Assembly (NCBI RefSeq): GCF_003594915.1
Contig: NZ_QZCS01000004.1
Location: 1 to 64,000, forward strand
DNA length: 64,000 nt
Reading direction: 5' to 3'
Source of the DNA: Enterobacter chuandaensis
GTDB taxonomy: Bacteria > Pseudomonadota > Gammaproteobacteria > Enterobacterales > Enterobacteriaceae
Shown: positions 1 to 8,341 of the stretch, piece after piece
Layout: each line of letters starts with the position of its first letter
How positions within the stretch are numbered: position 1 is the stretch's first letter
Program-made: the position numbers and the translations under genes
Notes under the pieces: generated by a model
Database searches by the model: none
What the model saw: only the letters and a program-made list of their open reading frames with translations
What the model was told of the DNA's origin: nothing

Positions 1-2
1 TT

Positions 3-164
3 ACGTTAATCCTGGCGGGCAGGAAAACGGAATTAACGCGCTGGTTTAAAGATAGTCGGCCAACAATGAATGATGATGACATGATTCTGGCACCAGACCT
101 CTATCTCGCACTTCGGTTCATTCAAAGCAAAGAGAGTATGAGTGAATCAGGTGGTGATGCATAA
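3..164 (+). CDS. C-terminal fragment of an unrecognised protein
   Basis: The window opens inside an open frame that gives 53 codons before a TAA stop. The fragment is hydrophilic, with a short basic stretch (RKTELTRWFKD) followed by DDDMILAPDLYLALRF and an acidic tail. I do not recognise the family. It runs convergently toward dmsD, whose stop lies 41 bases beyond. In E. coli the gene next to dmsD is clcB, but this tail is not hydrophobic and does not resemble ClcB, so the neighbourhood differs here. The reading frame is uninterrupted from the window edge, which is the only evidence for coding. Confidence 0.4.
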   Translation, partial: TLILAGRKTELTRWFKDSRPTMNDDDMILAPDLYLALRFIQSKESMSESGGDA

Positions 165-204
165 ATTAAAGGCTTGCCCGCCACCCGCAAGCAAGCCACC
201 TCTC

Positions 205-819
205 TTAACGATACAGTGTCTTTTCCGCAACCGGAACAAGCAACCCGGTTCGCCAGTCCGCGAGCGTCAGCTGCGCAAGTTTGGCCAGCGCGGTATAGAA
301 CGGATGCCCGGCGTTATCGACAAACACCGAGAGGAAGCGAGTGCTCCACGGCAGCAGGTGCCATGCCAGAAGCCGATCGCACTCCGCCTCGCGGCCATTC
401 TCAGCCAGCCACGCCGCCAGCAGCAGCAGCGTACCGAAATGATCTTCCGGTTCGTTTTGCTGCATCTCAAAAGCGATGCCGTTTTCGCGCATCCACTGGC
501 GCAGCGCGAGCGTTGACTCACCAAACAAGACGGATTCGCGGTCCAGCCAGACGGAACCCCAAGGCGGAGCGGGCAGGGCATAAGGGCCAATAAATAGCCG
601 TTGCCACGCGTCCGTAAGCGGTTCATCGGCAGGCTCGGCAAACGTTTTAGCGACAGGCAACAGGCTTTCGCGAGGCAGGGGCCAGTCCTCAATCCATTCG
701 CCAGCCGTAAGTGCCTGCACCAGCGGCGCAGTCTGCTCGTTATCTGGCGCAAAATAAAACAGCGCGCCCAGTACGCGGGCGCTGAACGCGAACGAGTCAC
801 GGTGTGAGACGTCTTTCAT
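205..819 (-). CDS. dmsD: Tat proofreading chaperone DmsD
   Basis: 204 residues, the same length as E. coli DmsD, a TorD/DmsD-family cytoplasmic chaperone. The family binds the twin-arginine leader of DMSO-reductase-type catalytic subunits and delays export until the molybdenum cofactor is inserted. The signature segments PPWGSVWLD (about residues 85-93) and NEPEDHFG (122-129) are both present; the second belongs to the leader-binding surface in the family. The gene lies 93 bases downstream of ynfE on the same strand, so it is probably the last gene of a short operon, and YnfE is the obvious client. An AAGGAAGG-type ribosome site precedes the ATG. Confidence 0.93.
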   Translation of the reverse strand: MKDVSHRDSFAFSARVLGALFYFAPDNEQTAPLVQALTAGEWIEDWPLPRESLLPVAKTFAEPADEPLTDAWQRLFIGPYALPAPPWGSVWLDRESVLFGESTLALRQWMRENGIAFEMQQNEPEDHFGTLLLLAAWLAENGREAECDRLLAWHLLPWSTRFLSVFVDNAGHPFYTALAKLAQLTLADWRTGLLVPVAEKTLYR

Positions 820-912
820 TAAACCTTCCTTGCTCGCGCGGAGTCAGCCCGCGCGACTGTGTTAACCAATTTTACAGACCATAGAATAAACCACGGTCGC
901 ACATTTCACCCT

Positions 913-3351
913 CTAGACCTTCTCGATCTGCACCAGATTGGTGTGCTGAGGGTTGCCTTTTGCCAGCGGTGACGGACGATGCGTGGTCAGGGTGTTGATG
1001 CATGAGCCGTGATCGATGCGGTCGCCATTCATATTGGCGTCGTGCCAGGCTCCCTGGCCCATGGCGCTTACACCGGGCATGATGCGTGGCGTCACTTTCG
1101 CTTCAATTCGCACCTCACCGCGAGCGTTAAAGACGCGCACGATATCGCCGTTTTTAATGCCACGTTTCGCGGCATCAACGGGATTAAGCCAGACCTCCTG
1201 GCGACAGGCGGCTTTCAGCACGTCGACGTTACCGTAGCTGGAGTGGGTGCGGGCTTTGAAGTGGAAACCGAACAGCTGCAGCGGGAACTGCGCGCGCTCC
1301 GGAGCATCCCAGCCGTCAAAGGTCGAGGCGTAGACGGGGAGAGGGCTGATGGTTTCGTCTTTTTCCAGCTCCCAGGTGGCCGCAATATCCGCCAGCTTGC
1401 TGGAGTAAATTTCTATTTTCCCGGATGGCGTTTTCAGCGGATTGGCTTCCGGATCCTCGCGGAATTTTTTATAGGCCACAAAGTGTCCGTTTGGATCTTT
1501 GCGCTTATAAATACCCATTTTTTTCAGCTCGTCATAGGACGGCAGTTTGGGGTCTTTTTCGAGCATTTTGGCATACAGATACTGCAGCCACTGCTCCTGC
1601 GTGCGGCCTTCGGTGAATTTCTGATGAATATCCGGCCCGAGGCGTTTCGCCACTTCGCTCATGATCCAGTAGATGGGTTTGCGCTCAAACTTCGGTGCGG
1701 TCACGGGCTGGAGGAAAATCAGGTAGCCCATATTGCCCGCATAATCGTTAGGAATGATGTCTTCCTGCTCGACGGTCATCAGGTCCGGCAAGACGATATC
1801 GGCATACTTCGCTGACGAGGTCATGAAATTGTCAATGACGACAATCATTTCGCACTTGCTCTCGTCCTGCAGGATATCGTGCGTTTTATTGATGTCGGAG
1901 TGCTGGTTAATGATGGTATTGCCCGCGTAGTTCCAGATGAACTTAATCGGCACGTCCAGCTTCTCTTTGCCGCGCACGCCGTCGCGCAGGGCGGTCATTT
2001 CCGGTCCGCGGGCGATGGCATCCGTCCAGCTGAAGCAGGAAATTTGCGTTTTAACCGGGTTTTCCGGCAACGGCATACGTTCAATGGTGATGGTGTACGT
2101 CGATTCGCGCGCGCCGCTGTTGCCGCCGTTGATCCCCACGTTACCCGTGAGGATCGGCAGCATCGCGATGGCGCGGGACGTCAGTTCACCGTTCGCCTGA
2201 CGCTGTGGTCCCCAGCCCTGACAGATATAGGCCGGTTTCGCGGAGCCGATTTCGCGGGCAAGCTTAATGATGCGATCCGCTGGAATACCGGTGATGCGCG
2301 AGGCCCACTCCGGCGTTTTCGCGGTGCGATCATCGCCCTGGCCGAGAATATACGCTTTGTAGTGACCATTCGCAGGGGCACCTTCCGGCAGCGTTTTTTC
2401 ATCGTAGCCGACGCAGTATTTATCGAGGAACGGCTGGTCCACCAGGTTTTCGTCGATCAATACCCACGCAATACCCGCAACCAGGGCGGCATCGGTGCCT
2501 GGACGGATCGGGATCCACTCGTCTTCGCGTCCGGCTGCCGTGTCGGTATAGCGCGGATCGATGACGATCATGCGGGCGTTGGAGCGCTCGCGAGCCTGCT
2601 CCAGATAATACGTGATCCCGCCGCCGCTCATGCGGGTTTCCGCCGGGTTATTGCCGAACATCACCACCAGTTTGGTGTTTTCGATATCGGAAGTGCTGTT
2701 GCCATCGTTGCTGCCGTAGGTGTATGGCATCGCACAGGCGATTTGCGCCGTGCTGTAGGTGCCATAGTGGCTCAGGAAACCGCCATAACAGTTCATCAGG
2801 CGCGCCACCAGCGAAGCGTAAGGGGAGGAGCGGGTGATATTGCCGCCGACAATGCCAGAGGAGTAGTTAATGTAGACCGCTTCGTTGCCGTATCTGGCGA
2901 TTACGTCTTTCAGGCTGGCAGCGATCGTGTTCAGCGCTTCGTCCCACGAGATGCGCTCGAACTTGCCCTCACCGCGTTTGCCCACGCGTTTCATCGGGTA
3001 GTTCAGACGGTCAGGATGGTTGATACGACGGCGAATAGAGCGGCCGCGCAGGCAGGCGCGAACCTGATGATTGCCATAGGTATCGTCACCGGTATTATCC
3101 GTTTCGACCCAATAGACCTCATCATCGCGAACATGCAGGCGCAGCGCGCAGCGGCTGCCACAGTTGACCGAGCAGGCGCCCCAGACCACTTTATCTTCTG
3201 TCGGTTTGATTGCGTTTTGTACCGCAGCGGCGGCGCTTTTCAGTCCAAAAGGCAACGAGATGCCGCCGGCGGCAAGCGCCAGAGAGCCTATCGCCGTGGA
3301 TTTAACGAGTGTTCGACGGCTAATCCCGCCGTGGTGTTCAACATCGGACAT
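913..3351 (-). CDS. ynfE: Tat-exported molybdopterin oxidoreductase, YnfE (DmsA paralogue)
   Basis: 812 residues, close to E. coli YnfE (about 808). The N terminus carries a twin-arginine leader (SRRTLVKS at 11-18, then a hydrophobic stretch). Cys60, Cys64, Cys68 and Cys100 would bind the 4Fe-4S cluster, and Ser200 in GTYSTAQ matches the molybdenum-ligand position of the DmsA group. Expected role: periplasmic anaerobic reductase catalytic subunit; YnfE-type enzymes have been linked to selenate and S/N-oxide reduction. In E. coli ynfE is followed by ynfF, ynfG (iron-sulfur subunit), ynfH (membrane anchor) and dmsD. Here dmsD follows directly, so no electron-transfer or anchor subunit is encoded locally; the housekeeping DmsBC pair elsewhere may serve. 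A strong inverted repeat covers the ribosome site. Confidence 0.9.
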   Translation of the reverse strand: MSDVEHHGGISRRTLVKSTAIGSLALAAGGISLPFGLKSAAAAVQNAIKPTEDKVVWGACSVNCGSRCALRLHVRDDEVYWVETDNTGDDTYGNHQVRACLRGRSIRRRINHPDRLNYPMKRVGKRGEGKFERISWDEALNTIAASLKDVIARYGNEAVYINYSSGIVGGNITRSSPYASLVARLMNCYGGFLSHYGTYSTAQIACAMPYTYGSNDGNSTSDIENTKLVVMFGNNPAETRMSGGGITYYLEQARERSNARMIVIDPRYTDTAAGREDEWIPIRPGTDAALVAGIAWVLIDENLVDQPFLDKYCVGYDEKTLPEGAPANGHYKAYILGQGDDRTAKTPEWASRITGIPADRIIKLAREIGSAKPAYICQGWGPQRQANGELTSRAIAMLPILTGNVGINGGNSGARESTYTITIERMPLPENPVKTQISCFSWTDAIARGPEMTALRDGVRGKEKLDVPIKFIWNYAGNTIINQHSDINKTHDILQDESKCEMIVVIDNFMTSSAKYADIVLPDLMTVEQEDIIPNDYAGNMGYLIFLQPVTAPKFERKPIYWIMSEVAKRLGPDIHQKFTEGRTQEQWLQYLYAKMLEKDPKLPSYDELKKMGIYKRKDPNGHFVAYKKFREDPEANPLKTPSGKIEIYSSKLADIAATWELEKDETISPLPVYASTFDGWDAPERAQFPLQLFGFHFKARTHSSYGNVDVLKAACRQEVWLNPVDAAKRGIKNGDIVRVFNARGEVRIEAKVTPRIMPGVSAMGQGAWHDANMNGDRIDHGSCINTLTTHRPSPLAKGNPQHTNLVQIEKV

Positions 3352-3353
3352 GG

Positions 3354-3420
3354 CTCACCCCATCATTATCATTGCGTATTATTTTTCCCGTAATTACAAC
3401 CGGGCTAATGATGGGGTGAG
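3354..3420 (-). promoter_or_regulatory. 15-bp perfect inverted repeat masking the ynfE ribosome site
   Basis: Positions 3354-3368 and 3406-3420 are exact reverse complements (15 of 15), separated by 37 bases. In the ynfE transcript the start-proximal arm ends in GGGGUGAG followed by CC and the AUG, so this arm is the apparent Shine-Dalgarno region and would be paired in the folded leader. That suggests translational control by RNA structure, or a DNA site for a dimeric regulator. The loop is AT-rich. No U tract follows the stem, so it is not an ordinary terminator. Confidence 0.6.
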
Positions 3421-3482
3421 TGTTACTTATTTGGGGTTATTAAATATTAATCCTTATCAAATCAAAGGAAATTGAGGGCAAA

Positions 3483-3749
3483 TTACTGAGCCTCAGCGGC
3501 CCCGCTGCCTGAACGGGTGTACAAAATTTTAAAGGTGTCGTTGGCGCAGTGACCCACCACCTGCGTACCTGGCTGGTCGGCCTGGTCGTTCGGCACAATG
3601 CTTAGCGTAAAACCTGATTCAGGCACGCCGTTGTTGATAATTTTCTGCTGAATGTCGCTTTTCACGCGTTCGCAGGAGTCTGGGGCAGCCAGGGCGGCCG
3701 TTGAAGCACTCATTAACAGCAGGGCGGTAATCCAGGGTAACCGTTTCAT
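3483..3749 (-). CDS. ynfD: YnfD-like secreted protein (DUF1161)
   Basis: 88 residues with a clear Sec signal peptide (about residues 1-21, ending in AALA) and a short mature domain with two cysteines (DSCERVK and GHCAND) that could form a disulfide in the periplasm. It resembles E. coli YnfD (DUF1161, about 101 residues) but lacks part of the variable C-terminal tail. The function is unknown. It sits upstream of ynfE on the same strand, as in E. coli, with the hairpin leader between them. An AAAAGGAGCTACAG ribosome site supports this start. Confidence 0.85.
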   Translation of the reverse strand: MKRLPWITALLLMSASTAALAAPDSCERVKSDIQQKIINNGVPESGFTLSIVPNDQADQPGTQVVGHCANDTFKILYTRSGSGAAEAQ

Positions 3750-3850
3750 CTGTAGCTCCTTTTCTCTGTGTAGAGGATAAGCATAGCAGGATTTAGGTAA
3801 GCTTTTGTTTTATGACTATCTTTCTGAATAGTCCTGGTGCTTTGCCAAAA

Positions 3851-4705
3851 TCATAAGATGAATTGCGAATACTTATGCTGATTTTCTACCAGATAGGAAG
3901 GCAGGGTGCGTGTGGAGACTTCTTTTTTGACCAGTTTTCGGTCACGTCCCCAGATGTCTTCTGCATTGCTGATAACCTTCATAATATGTTCCGGGTTATT
4001 GAATTCCGGCAGATCGTATTCAGTATGGGAAATGGTCGACATCTTCTCGGAAATTCTCTCAGGGGTCATTACCCATGAAAAATGCCAACCGCCATCCCGT
4101 ACAATCCTGTTATTGATTTTTAACCAGTTCCATTTGAACCATGACCAGTTTTTATCTTTGCGGGCTCGCTTCCAGTTTCTGAACGATTCAGGTTCACCGT
4201 GGAAGAAATGTTTAAGGTTGTAATAAGACGTGGCGCGAGGCAACGTGCATTTTCTCGGCATATCATCCATGTTATGAACTTGCAGATTGAACTGATAATT
4301 GAACACATTTTGATGAATGGTTGTGCAAAGTGCTTTCGGATTAATAGCCTGAACCGTTTGGGGCATAAAGATTTCATCAACGTCTGAGACGAGAATCAGA
4401 TCGTCATCAGACGCGTTTTTTAAGCCGTTCATAATAGAGTTGCGAAGTGCTGCTTCATTTGCCCATGCGTCAACCTCGTTATTATCCGCGTTTTTTAAGA
4501 TGGGTTGTTCATCAAATGGCACATAAATAATTTTGTCTTTAAATTTTGCGAATTTCTCAATGTCGAAGTGCAAACTTCGCGGTTTACCCGTAAAGGAGTG
4601 TGTTGCTTCAACAATGACAAAACGGTCAACGACATTAGCAAGAGTATGTAATCTGATGTCGAGTAACATATCTTCGTCATAGTACAAAAAGCAGTCGTAA
4701 ATCAT
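3851..4705 (-). CDS. Glycosyltransferase family 17 protein
   Basis: 284 residues with the layout of Pfam glyco_transf_17, the family of eukaryotic beta-1,4-mannosyl-glycoprotein GlcNAc transferase (MGAT3) and small bacterial relatives. Visible signs are the N-terminal strand MIYDCFLYYDE, the EATHSFTGKPR segment (about 34-44), and a metal-binding DVDE (108-111) expected to hold the sugar nucleotide. It has no signal peptide or membrane helix, so it is probably cytoplasmic and acts on a surface-glycan precursor; donor and acceptor are unknown. It is inserted between divergent ynfC and ynfD, which are adjacent in E. coli. Its lower GC, many rare codons and lack of other glycan genes nearby suggest lateral gain. 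Confidence 0.8.
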   Translation of the reverse strand: MIYDCFLYYDEDMLLDIRLHTLANVVDRFVIVEATHSFTGKPRSLHFDIEKFAKFKDKIIYVPFDEQPILKNADNNEVDAWANEAALRNSIMNGLKNASDDDLILVSDVDEIFMPQTVQAINPKALCTTIHQNVFNYQFNLQVHNMDDMPRKCTLPRATSYYNLKHFFHGEPESFRNWKRARKDKNWSWFKWNWLKINNRIVRDGGWHFSWVMTPERISEKMSTISHTEYDLPEFNNPEHIMKVISNAEDIWGRDRKLVKKEVSTRTLPSYLVENQHKYSQFIL

Positions 4706-4896
4706 GATGTTAACCCGAAAATAGCCGAATAAGATTTATAAAAGTGCTGAAACCTGCGCGCCCAAAGTAGTCATTTTGACCTGTCACGTCAATGCAAATG
4801 GGGAAATTAAAAAGAGTGAATAGATCAAGGATTTTCTGTTCTGTAAGTTGCTGTATTTGCTAATATGTCCTTATCTCTATCCGAACGGTAAATGAT

Positions 4897-5607
4897 GTGA
4901 AGAAATACGCAGCGATAACGCTCCTGGCAGCTACTCTCGCGGGTTGTGATAACAACTCCGCACCGCTGTCGTTTACGCCCGAGATGGCGAGTTTCTCGAA
5001 CGAGTTTGATTTTGATCCTTTGCGCGGCCCGGTCAAAGACTTTACCCAGACGCTGTTCAACGAGAAAGGCGAAGTGTCCAGGCGGGTCACCGGCACCGTG
5101 TCGACGGAAGGGTGTTTCGATACCCTGGAACTGCACGACCTGGAAGCGAATACCGGCGTTGCGCTGGTGCTGGATGCCAATTACTACATCGATGCTGAAA
5201 CCCAGCAGCGAAAAGTGAAGCTGCAGGGAAAATGCCAGCTGGCTGAACTGCCGTCAGCTGGCGTGACGTGGGATACCGACGATAACGGTTTTGTAGTAGC
5301 GGCGCACGGTAAAGAGATGGAAGTGAAGTACCGCTACGATGCCGATGGCTATCCGCTGGGCAAATCCACGGTCTCCGGAGATCAGCATTTATCGGTCCAG
5401 TCGACGCCGTCTAAGGATGTCCGCAAAAGAATGGATTACTCGGCAGTAAGCATGTTAAACGACAAGCCGCTGGGCAACGTGAAGCAGAGTTGCGACTACG
5501 ATCGACACAATAACCCCGTAAGCTGCGATCTGACGATCACGGACGATAGCGTCAAACCCGCCGTTGAGCGCAAGTACACCATCAAAAACACGATTGAATA
5601 TTACTGA
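4897..5607 (+). CDS. ynfC: YnfC lipoprotein (UPF0257)
   Basis: 236 residues, the length of E. coli YnfC. A lipoprotein signal ends in LAGC with Cys17 as the lipidation site; Asp at +2 suggests retention in the inner membrane. The body begins with LSFTPEMASFSNEFDFDPL, closely matching the E. coli protein. The function is unknown. The start is GTG: the nearby ATG codons run straight into TGA in another frame, and only GTG gives the signal peptide. It is transcribed divergently from the GT17 gene and convergently with speG. Confidence 0.88.
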   Translation: MKKYAAITLLAATLAGCDNNSAPLSFTPEMASFSNEFDFDPLRGPVKDFTQTLFNEKGEVSRRVTGTVSTEGCFDTLELHDLEANTGVALVLDANYYIDAETQQRKVKLQGKCQLAELPSAGVTWDTDDNGFVVAAHGKEMEVKYRYDADGYPLGKSTVSGDQHLSVQSTPSKDVRKRMDYSAVSMLNDKPLGNVKQSCDYDRHNNPVSCDLTITDDSVKPAVERKYTIKNTIEYY

Positions 5608-5624
5608 GAATGAAACCGCGCAAA

Positions 5625-6185
5625 TTACTGCGCGGTTGGTTTCAGCAGGCTGGCGCCAGACGGCTTGTGACCGGCCAGATGCTGATGCTGGAAAATGCAC
5701 ATGCGAATGGTGTTACGGTACTCACCGTTGATAAAGAACTCGTGAATCAGCTCACCTTCTACCATAAAGCCCAGCTTGCGGTAGATATGGATCGCTTTTT
5801 CGTTCTCCTTATCCACAATCAGGTAAAGCTTGTAGAGGTTCAGGACGTTGAATCCGTAATCCATCGCCAGCTTTGCCGCCCATGAGGCGAGACCTTTCCC
5901 CTGATGCTCGGGCGAAATGATGATCTGGAACTCCGCCCGGCGGTGAACGTGGTTGATTTCAACCAACTCCACCAGCCCGGCTTTTTCGCCTTCACACTCC
6001 ACCACAAAACGACGTTCGCTCTGATCGTGAATGTGTTTGTCGTAAAGATCCGACAGTTCGACAAAGGCCTCGTAAGGCTCTTCGAACCAGTAACGCATCA
6101 CGCTGGCGTTATTGTCGAGCTGGTGGACGAAGCGCAGGTCTTCCCGCTCCAGCGGACGGAGTTTCACGTCGCAGGAAGCCGACAT
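5625..6185 (-). CDS. speG: Spermidine N1-acetyltransferase SpeG
   Basis: 186 residues, near-identical in pattern to E. coli SpeG. It is a GNAT-fold enzyme that uses acetyl-CoA to acetylate spermidine and spermine in the cytosol, relieving polyamine excess. The CoA-binding segment is [11 protein letters not shown] (about 92-102), and the N-terminal segment [17 protein letters not shown] belongs to the allosteric polyamine site of the dodecamer. The ATG overlaps the stop of ynfB by one base, so the two are co-transcribed and translationally coupled. It converges on ynfC with only 17 bases between stops. Confidence 0.96.
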   Translation of the reverse strand: MSASCDVKLRPLEREDLRFVHQLDNNASVMRYWFEEPYEAFVELSDLYDKHIHDQSERRFVVECEGEKAGLVELVEINHVHRRAEFQIIISPEHQGKGLASWAAKLAMDYGFNVLNLYKLYLIVDKENEKAIHIYRKLGFMVEGELIHEFFINGEYRNTIRMCIFQHQHLAGHKPSGASLLKPTAQ

Positions 6186-6523
6186 TATGGGGCTACCGTA
6201 CGACCAGTGCGGCGATCCAGGCAGCGCAGGGTGTTAGGCTCCCAGTAGGCGTTGACGTTCGCACTTTGCTGACACTTATCGCGTGCGTCAAAAGCGACAT
6301 CTTCTTTGTCCCACTCTTTCTCAGCACGTTTGTTGACCTTCTGGCGAAGGCTGCGGGTGTCATTCCATTGTTCTTTGTCCATGGCGGCGTTCTGACGGCT
6401 TTGCGCGCTGTCACCAGACTCGATAACGAGCTTGCTGGTTTCCGCTGTCGCAGAGGCGGCAAAGGCGAACGATGACAGCGCCAGCAGGGCTGTCAGACAA
6501 AGGCGTTTGCTTAATGTAGTCAT
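6185..6523 (-). CDS. ynfB: YnfB, secreted UPF0482 protein
   Basis: 112 residues. A signal peptide (about 1-27, ending ASATA) precedes a small charged domain containing [14 protein letters not shown] and a C-terminal cysteine pair, as in E. coli YnfB (113 residues). It is probably periplasmic and of unknown role. The frame continues upstream, but the start at 6523 has an AAAAGGAAACGCT ribosome site and gives the proper leader, so I prefer it. It is divergent from ynfA and forms a two-gene unit with speG. Confidence 0.9.
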   Translation of the reverse strand: MTTLSKRLCLTALLALSSFAFAASATAETSKLVIESGDSAQSRQNAAMDKEQWNDTRSLRQKVNKRAEKEWDKEDVAFDARDKCQQSANVNAYWEPNTLRCLDRRTGRTVAP

Positions 6524-6675
6524 AGCGTTTCCTTTTAAATGGGTGCAGATGAGCAGGTTTCCCCGTTCAGATTCTACACCAAAGAGCAATAACGGCATAC
6601 CCGCGGAGCAAGCATGGGAAAGTAAAGGTCATTATCAGGTATGATGCCTAAATAGACCCTCACCTGACGTTAATT

Positions 6676-7002
6676 ATGTTCAAAACGACGCTGCTTTTTT
6701 TTGCTACCGCGCTATGCGAAATCATCGGCTGCTTCCTGCCCTGGCTCTGGCTGAAGAAGGGAGGGTCCGTATTGCTGCTCATCCCGGCTAGCGTCGCGCT
6801 GGCCCTCTTTGTCTGGCTGTTAACGCTGCATCCGGCTGCCAGCGGTCGCGTCTACGCCGCTTATGGTGGTGTCTATGTCTGTACTGCGCTGCTGTGGTTA
6901 CGCGTGGTGGATGGCGTCAAGCTCAGCGCGTACGACTGGACCGGCGCGCTGGTTGCCCTGTGCGGTATGCTGATCATTGTGGCAGGATGGGGGCGTACCT
7001 AA
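6676..7002 (+). CDS. ynfA: YnfA, small multidrug-resistance-like membrane protein (UPF0060)
   Basis: 108 residues with four predicted membrane helices and almost no loops, the size and layout of the UPF0060/YnfA family within the drug/metabolite transporter group. Family signs include the N-terminal [20 protein letters not shown] with its conserved glutamate and the motif [11 protein letters not shown]. YnfA homologues behave as SMR-type efflux proteins in related bacteria; the substrate range here is unknown. It is located between ynfB and rspA exactly as in E. coli. Confidence 0.92.
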   Translation: MFKTTLLFFATALCEIIGCFLPWLWLKKGGSVLLLIPASVALALFVWLLTLHPAASGRVYAAYGGVYVCTALLWLRVVDGVKLSAYDWTGALVALCGMLIIVAGWGRT

Positions 7003-7016
7003 GTCCCCGGGTTTTG

Positions 7017-7041
7017 TGATCGTTCGCTAATTTTACGATCA
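7017..7041. promoter_or_regulatory. Inverted repeat TGATCGT-N11-ACGATCA before rspA
   Basis: A perfect 7-bp inverted repeat starts 15 bases after the ynfA stop, in the 110-bp gap before rspA. It could be a weak terminator for ynfA, or an operator of the rspAB operon, whose GntR-family regulator gene rspR lies at 13.5-14.2 kb. No U tract follows, which favours an operator slightly. The rspA ribosome site (AAGGAATGGATT) is downstream. Confidence 0.35.
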
Positions 7042-7112
7042 TTATACTTGTATGGTAGTAGTGCAGATGAGTAAATTTCCAACATCACAACGAACGATGT
7101 AAGGAATGGATT

Positions 7113-8327
7113 ATGAAGATTGTCGGGGCTGAAGTGTTTGTAACCTGCCCGGGGCGTAACTTTGTCACCCTTAAAATCACCACCGATGAGGGGATTGTGG
7201 GGCTCGGCGACGCCACGCTGAACGGGCGTGAGCTCTCCGTTGCTTCCTACCTGAAAGATCATCTCTGCCCGCAGCTGATTGGTCGCGATGCGCACCGTAT
7301 CGAAGATATCTGGCAATTCTTCTATAAGGGCGCCTACTGGCGTCGTGGTCCGGTCACCATGTCGGCCATTTCCGCCGTGGACATGGCACTCTGGGACATC
7401 AAAGCCAAAGCGGCCAACATGCCGCTCTACCAGCTGCTGGGCGGGGCATCCCGTGAAGGGGTAATGGTCTACTGCCACACCACCGGGCACACCATTGACG
7501 ACGTGCTGGAAGATTACGCTCGTCATAAGGAGATGGGTTTTAAGGCGATCCGCGTGCAGTGCGGCGTGCCAGGTATGAAAACGACCTACGGCATGGCTAA
7601 AGGGAAGGGGCTGGCCTACGAGCCTGCCACCAAAGGCGACTGGCCGGAAGAGCAGCTCTGGTCCACCGAGAAATACCTCGATTTCACGCCAAAACTGTTT
7701 GACGCGGTGCGCAGTAAATTTGGCTTCAATGAACATCTCCTGCACGATATGCACCACCGTCTGACGCCCATCGAAGCGGCGCGTTTCGGCAAGAGCATCG
7801 AAGAGTTCCGTATGTTCTGGATGGAAGATCCAACGCCTGCGGAAAACCAGGAGTGCTTCCGCCTGATCCGCCAGCATACCGTCACGCCAATCGCCGTGGG
7901 CGAAGTGTTCAACAGCATCTGGGACTGCAAGCAACTGATCGAAGAGCAGCTCATCGACTATATCCGCACCACCATCACCCATGCGGGCGGGATCACCGGG
8001 ATGCGCCGCATCGCGGACTTCGCGTCGCTCTATCAGGTGCGTACCGGCTCACACGGCCCGTCCGATCTGTCACCGATCTGCCACGCGGCCGCGCTGCATT
8101 TCGACCTGTGGGTGCCGAACTTTGGCGTGCAGGAATATATGGGCTACTCCGCACAGATGCTTGAGGTCTTCCCGCACAGCTGGCGCTTTGATAACGGCTA
8201 TATGCATCCGGGTGACAAGCCGGGGCTGGGCATTGAGTTTGATGAAAAACTGGCGGCGAAATACCCGTACGATCCGGCTTATCTGCCGGTGGCCCGCCTT
8301 GAAGACGGCACGCTGTGGAACTGGTAA
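7113..8327 (+). CDS. rspA: RspA, mannonate dehydratase-family enolase superfamily protein
   Basis: 404 residues with the enolase-superfamily capping domain (about 1-120) and barrel. The metal ligands Asp212 (HDMHH), Glu238 (WMEDP) and Glu264 (GEVFN) are present, as are Arg147 and Tyr159, the base pair described for the D-mannonate dehydratase subgroup, and His214, His290 and His314. Family members dehydrate D-mannonate or D-gluconate, some with low activity. E. coli RspA is named a starvation-sensing protein because overexpression lowers homoserine-lactone effects. It is first gene of rspA-rspB-ydfJ-ydfI, which together look like uptake and oxidation-dehydration of a sugar acid, probably under RspR control. 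Confidence 0.93.
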   Translation: MKIVGAEVFVTCPGRNFVTLKITTDEGIVGLGDATLNGRELSVASYLKDHLCPQLIGRDAHRIEDIWQFFYKGAYWRRGPVTMSAISAVDMALWDIKAKAANMPLYQLLGGASREGVMVYCHTTGHTIDDVLEDYARHKEMGFKAIRVQCGVPGMKTTYGMAKGKGLAYEPATKGDWPEEQLWSTEKYLDFTPKLFDAVRSKFGFNEHLLHDMHHRLTPIEAARFGKSIEEFRMFWMEDPTPAENQECFRLIRQHTVTPIAVGEVFNSIWDCKQLIEEQLIDYIRTTITHAGGITGMRRIADFASLYQVRTGSHGPSDLSPICHAAALHFDLWVPNFGVQEYMGYSAQMLEVFPHSWRFDNGYMHPGDKPGLGIEFDEKLAAKYPYDPAYLPVARLEDGTLWNW

Positions 8328-8341
8328 CCGAGGAGCGAACG

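Noticed and set aside
1879..3393. Long plus-strand open frame (504 codons) opposite ynfE
   Set aside because: It lies wholly antisense to a full-length, well-matched molybdoreductase. Its arginine- and valine-rich composition reflects high-GC complement bias.
7140..7200. Alternative upstream or internal starts for rspA
   Set aside because: The ATG at 7113 has a strong AAGGA site and gives catalytic residue numbers that match the mannonate dehydratase subgroup.
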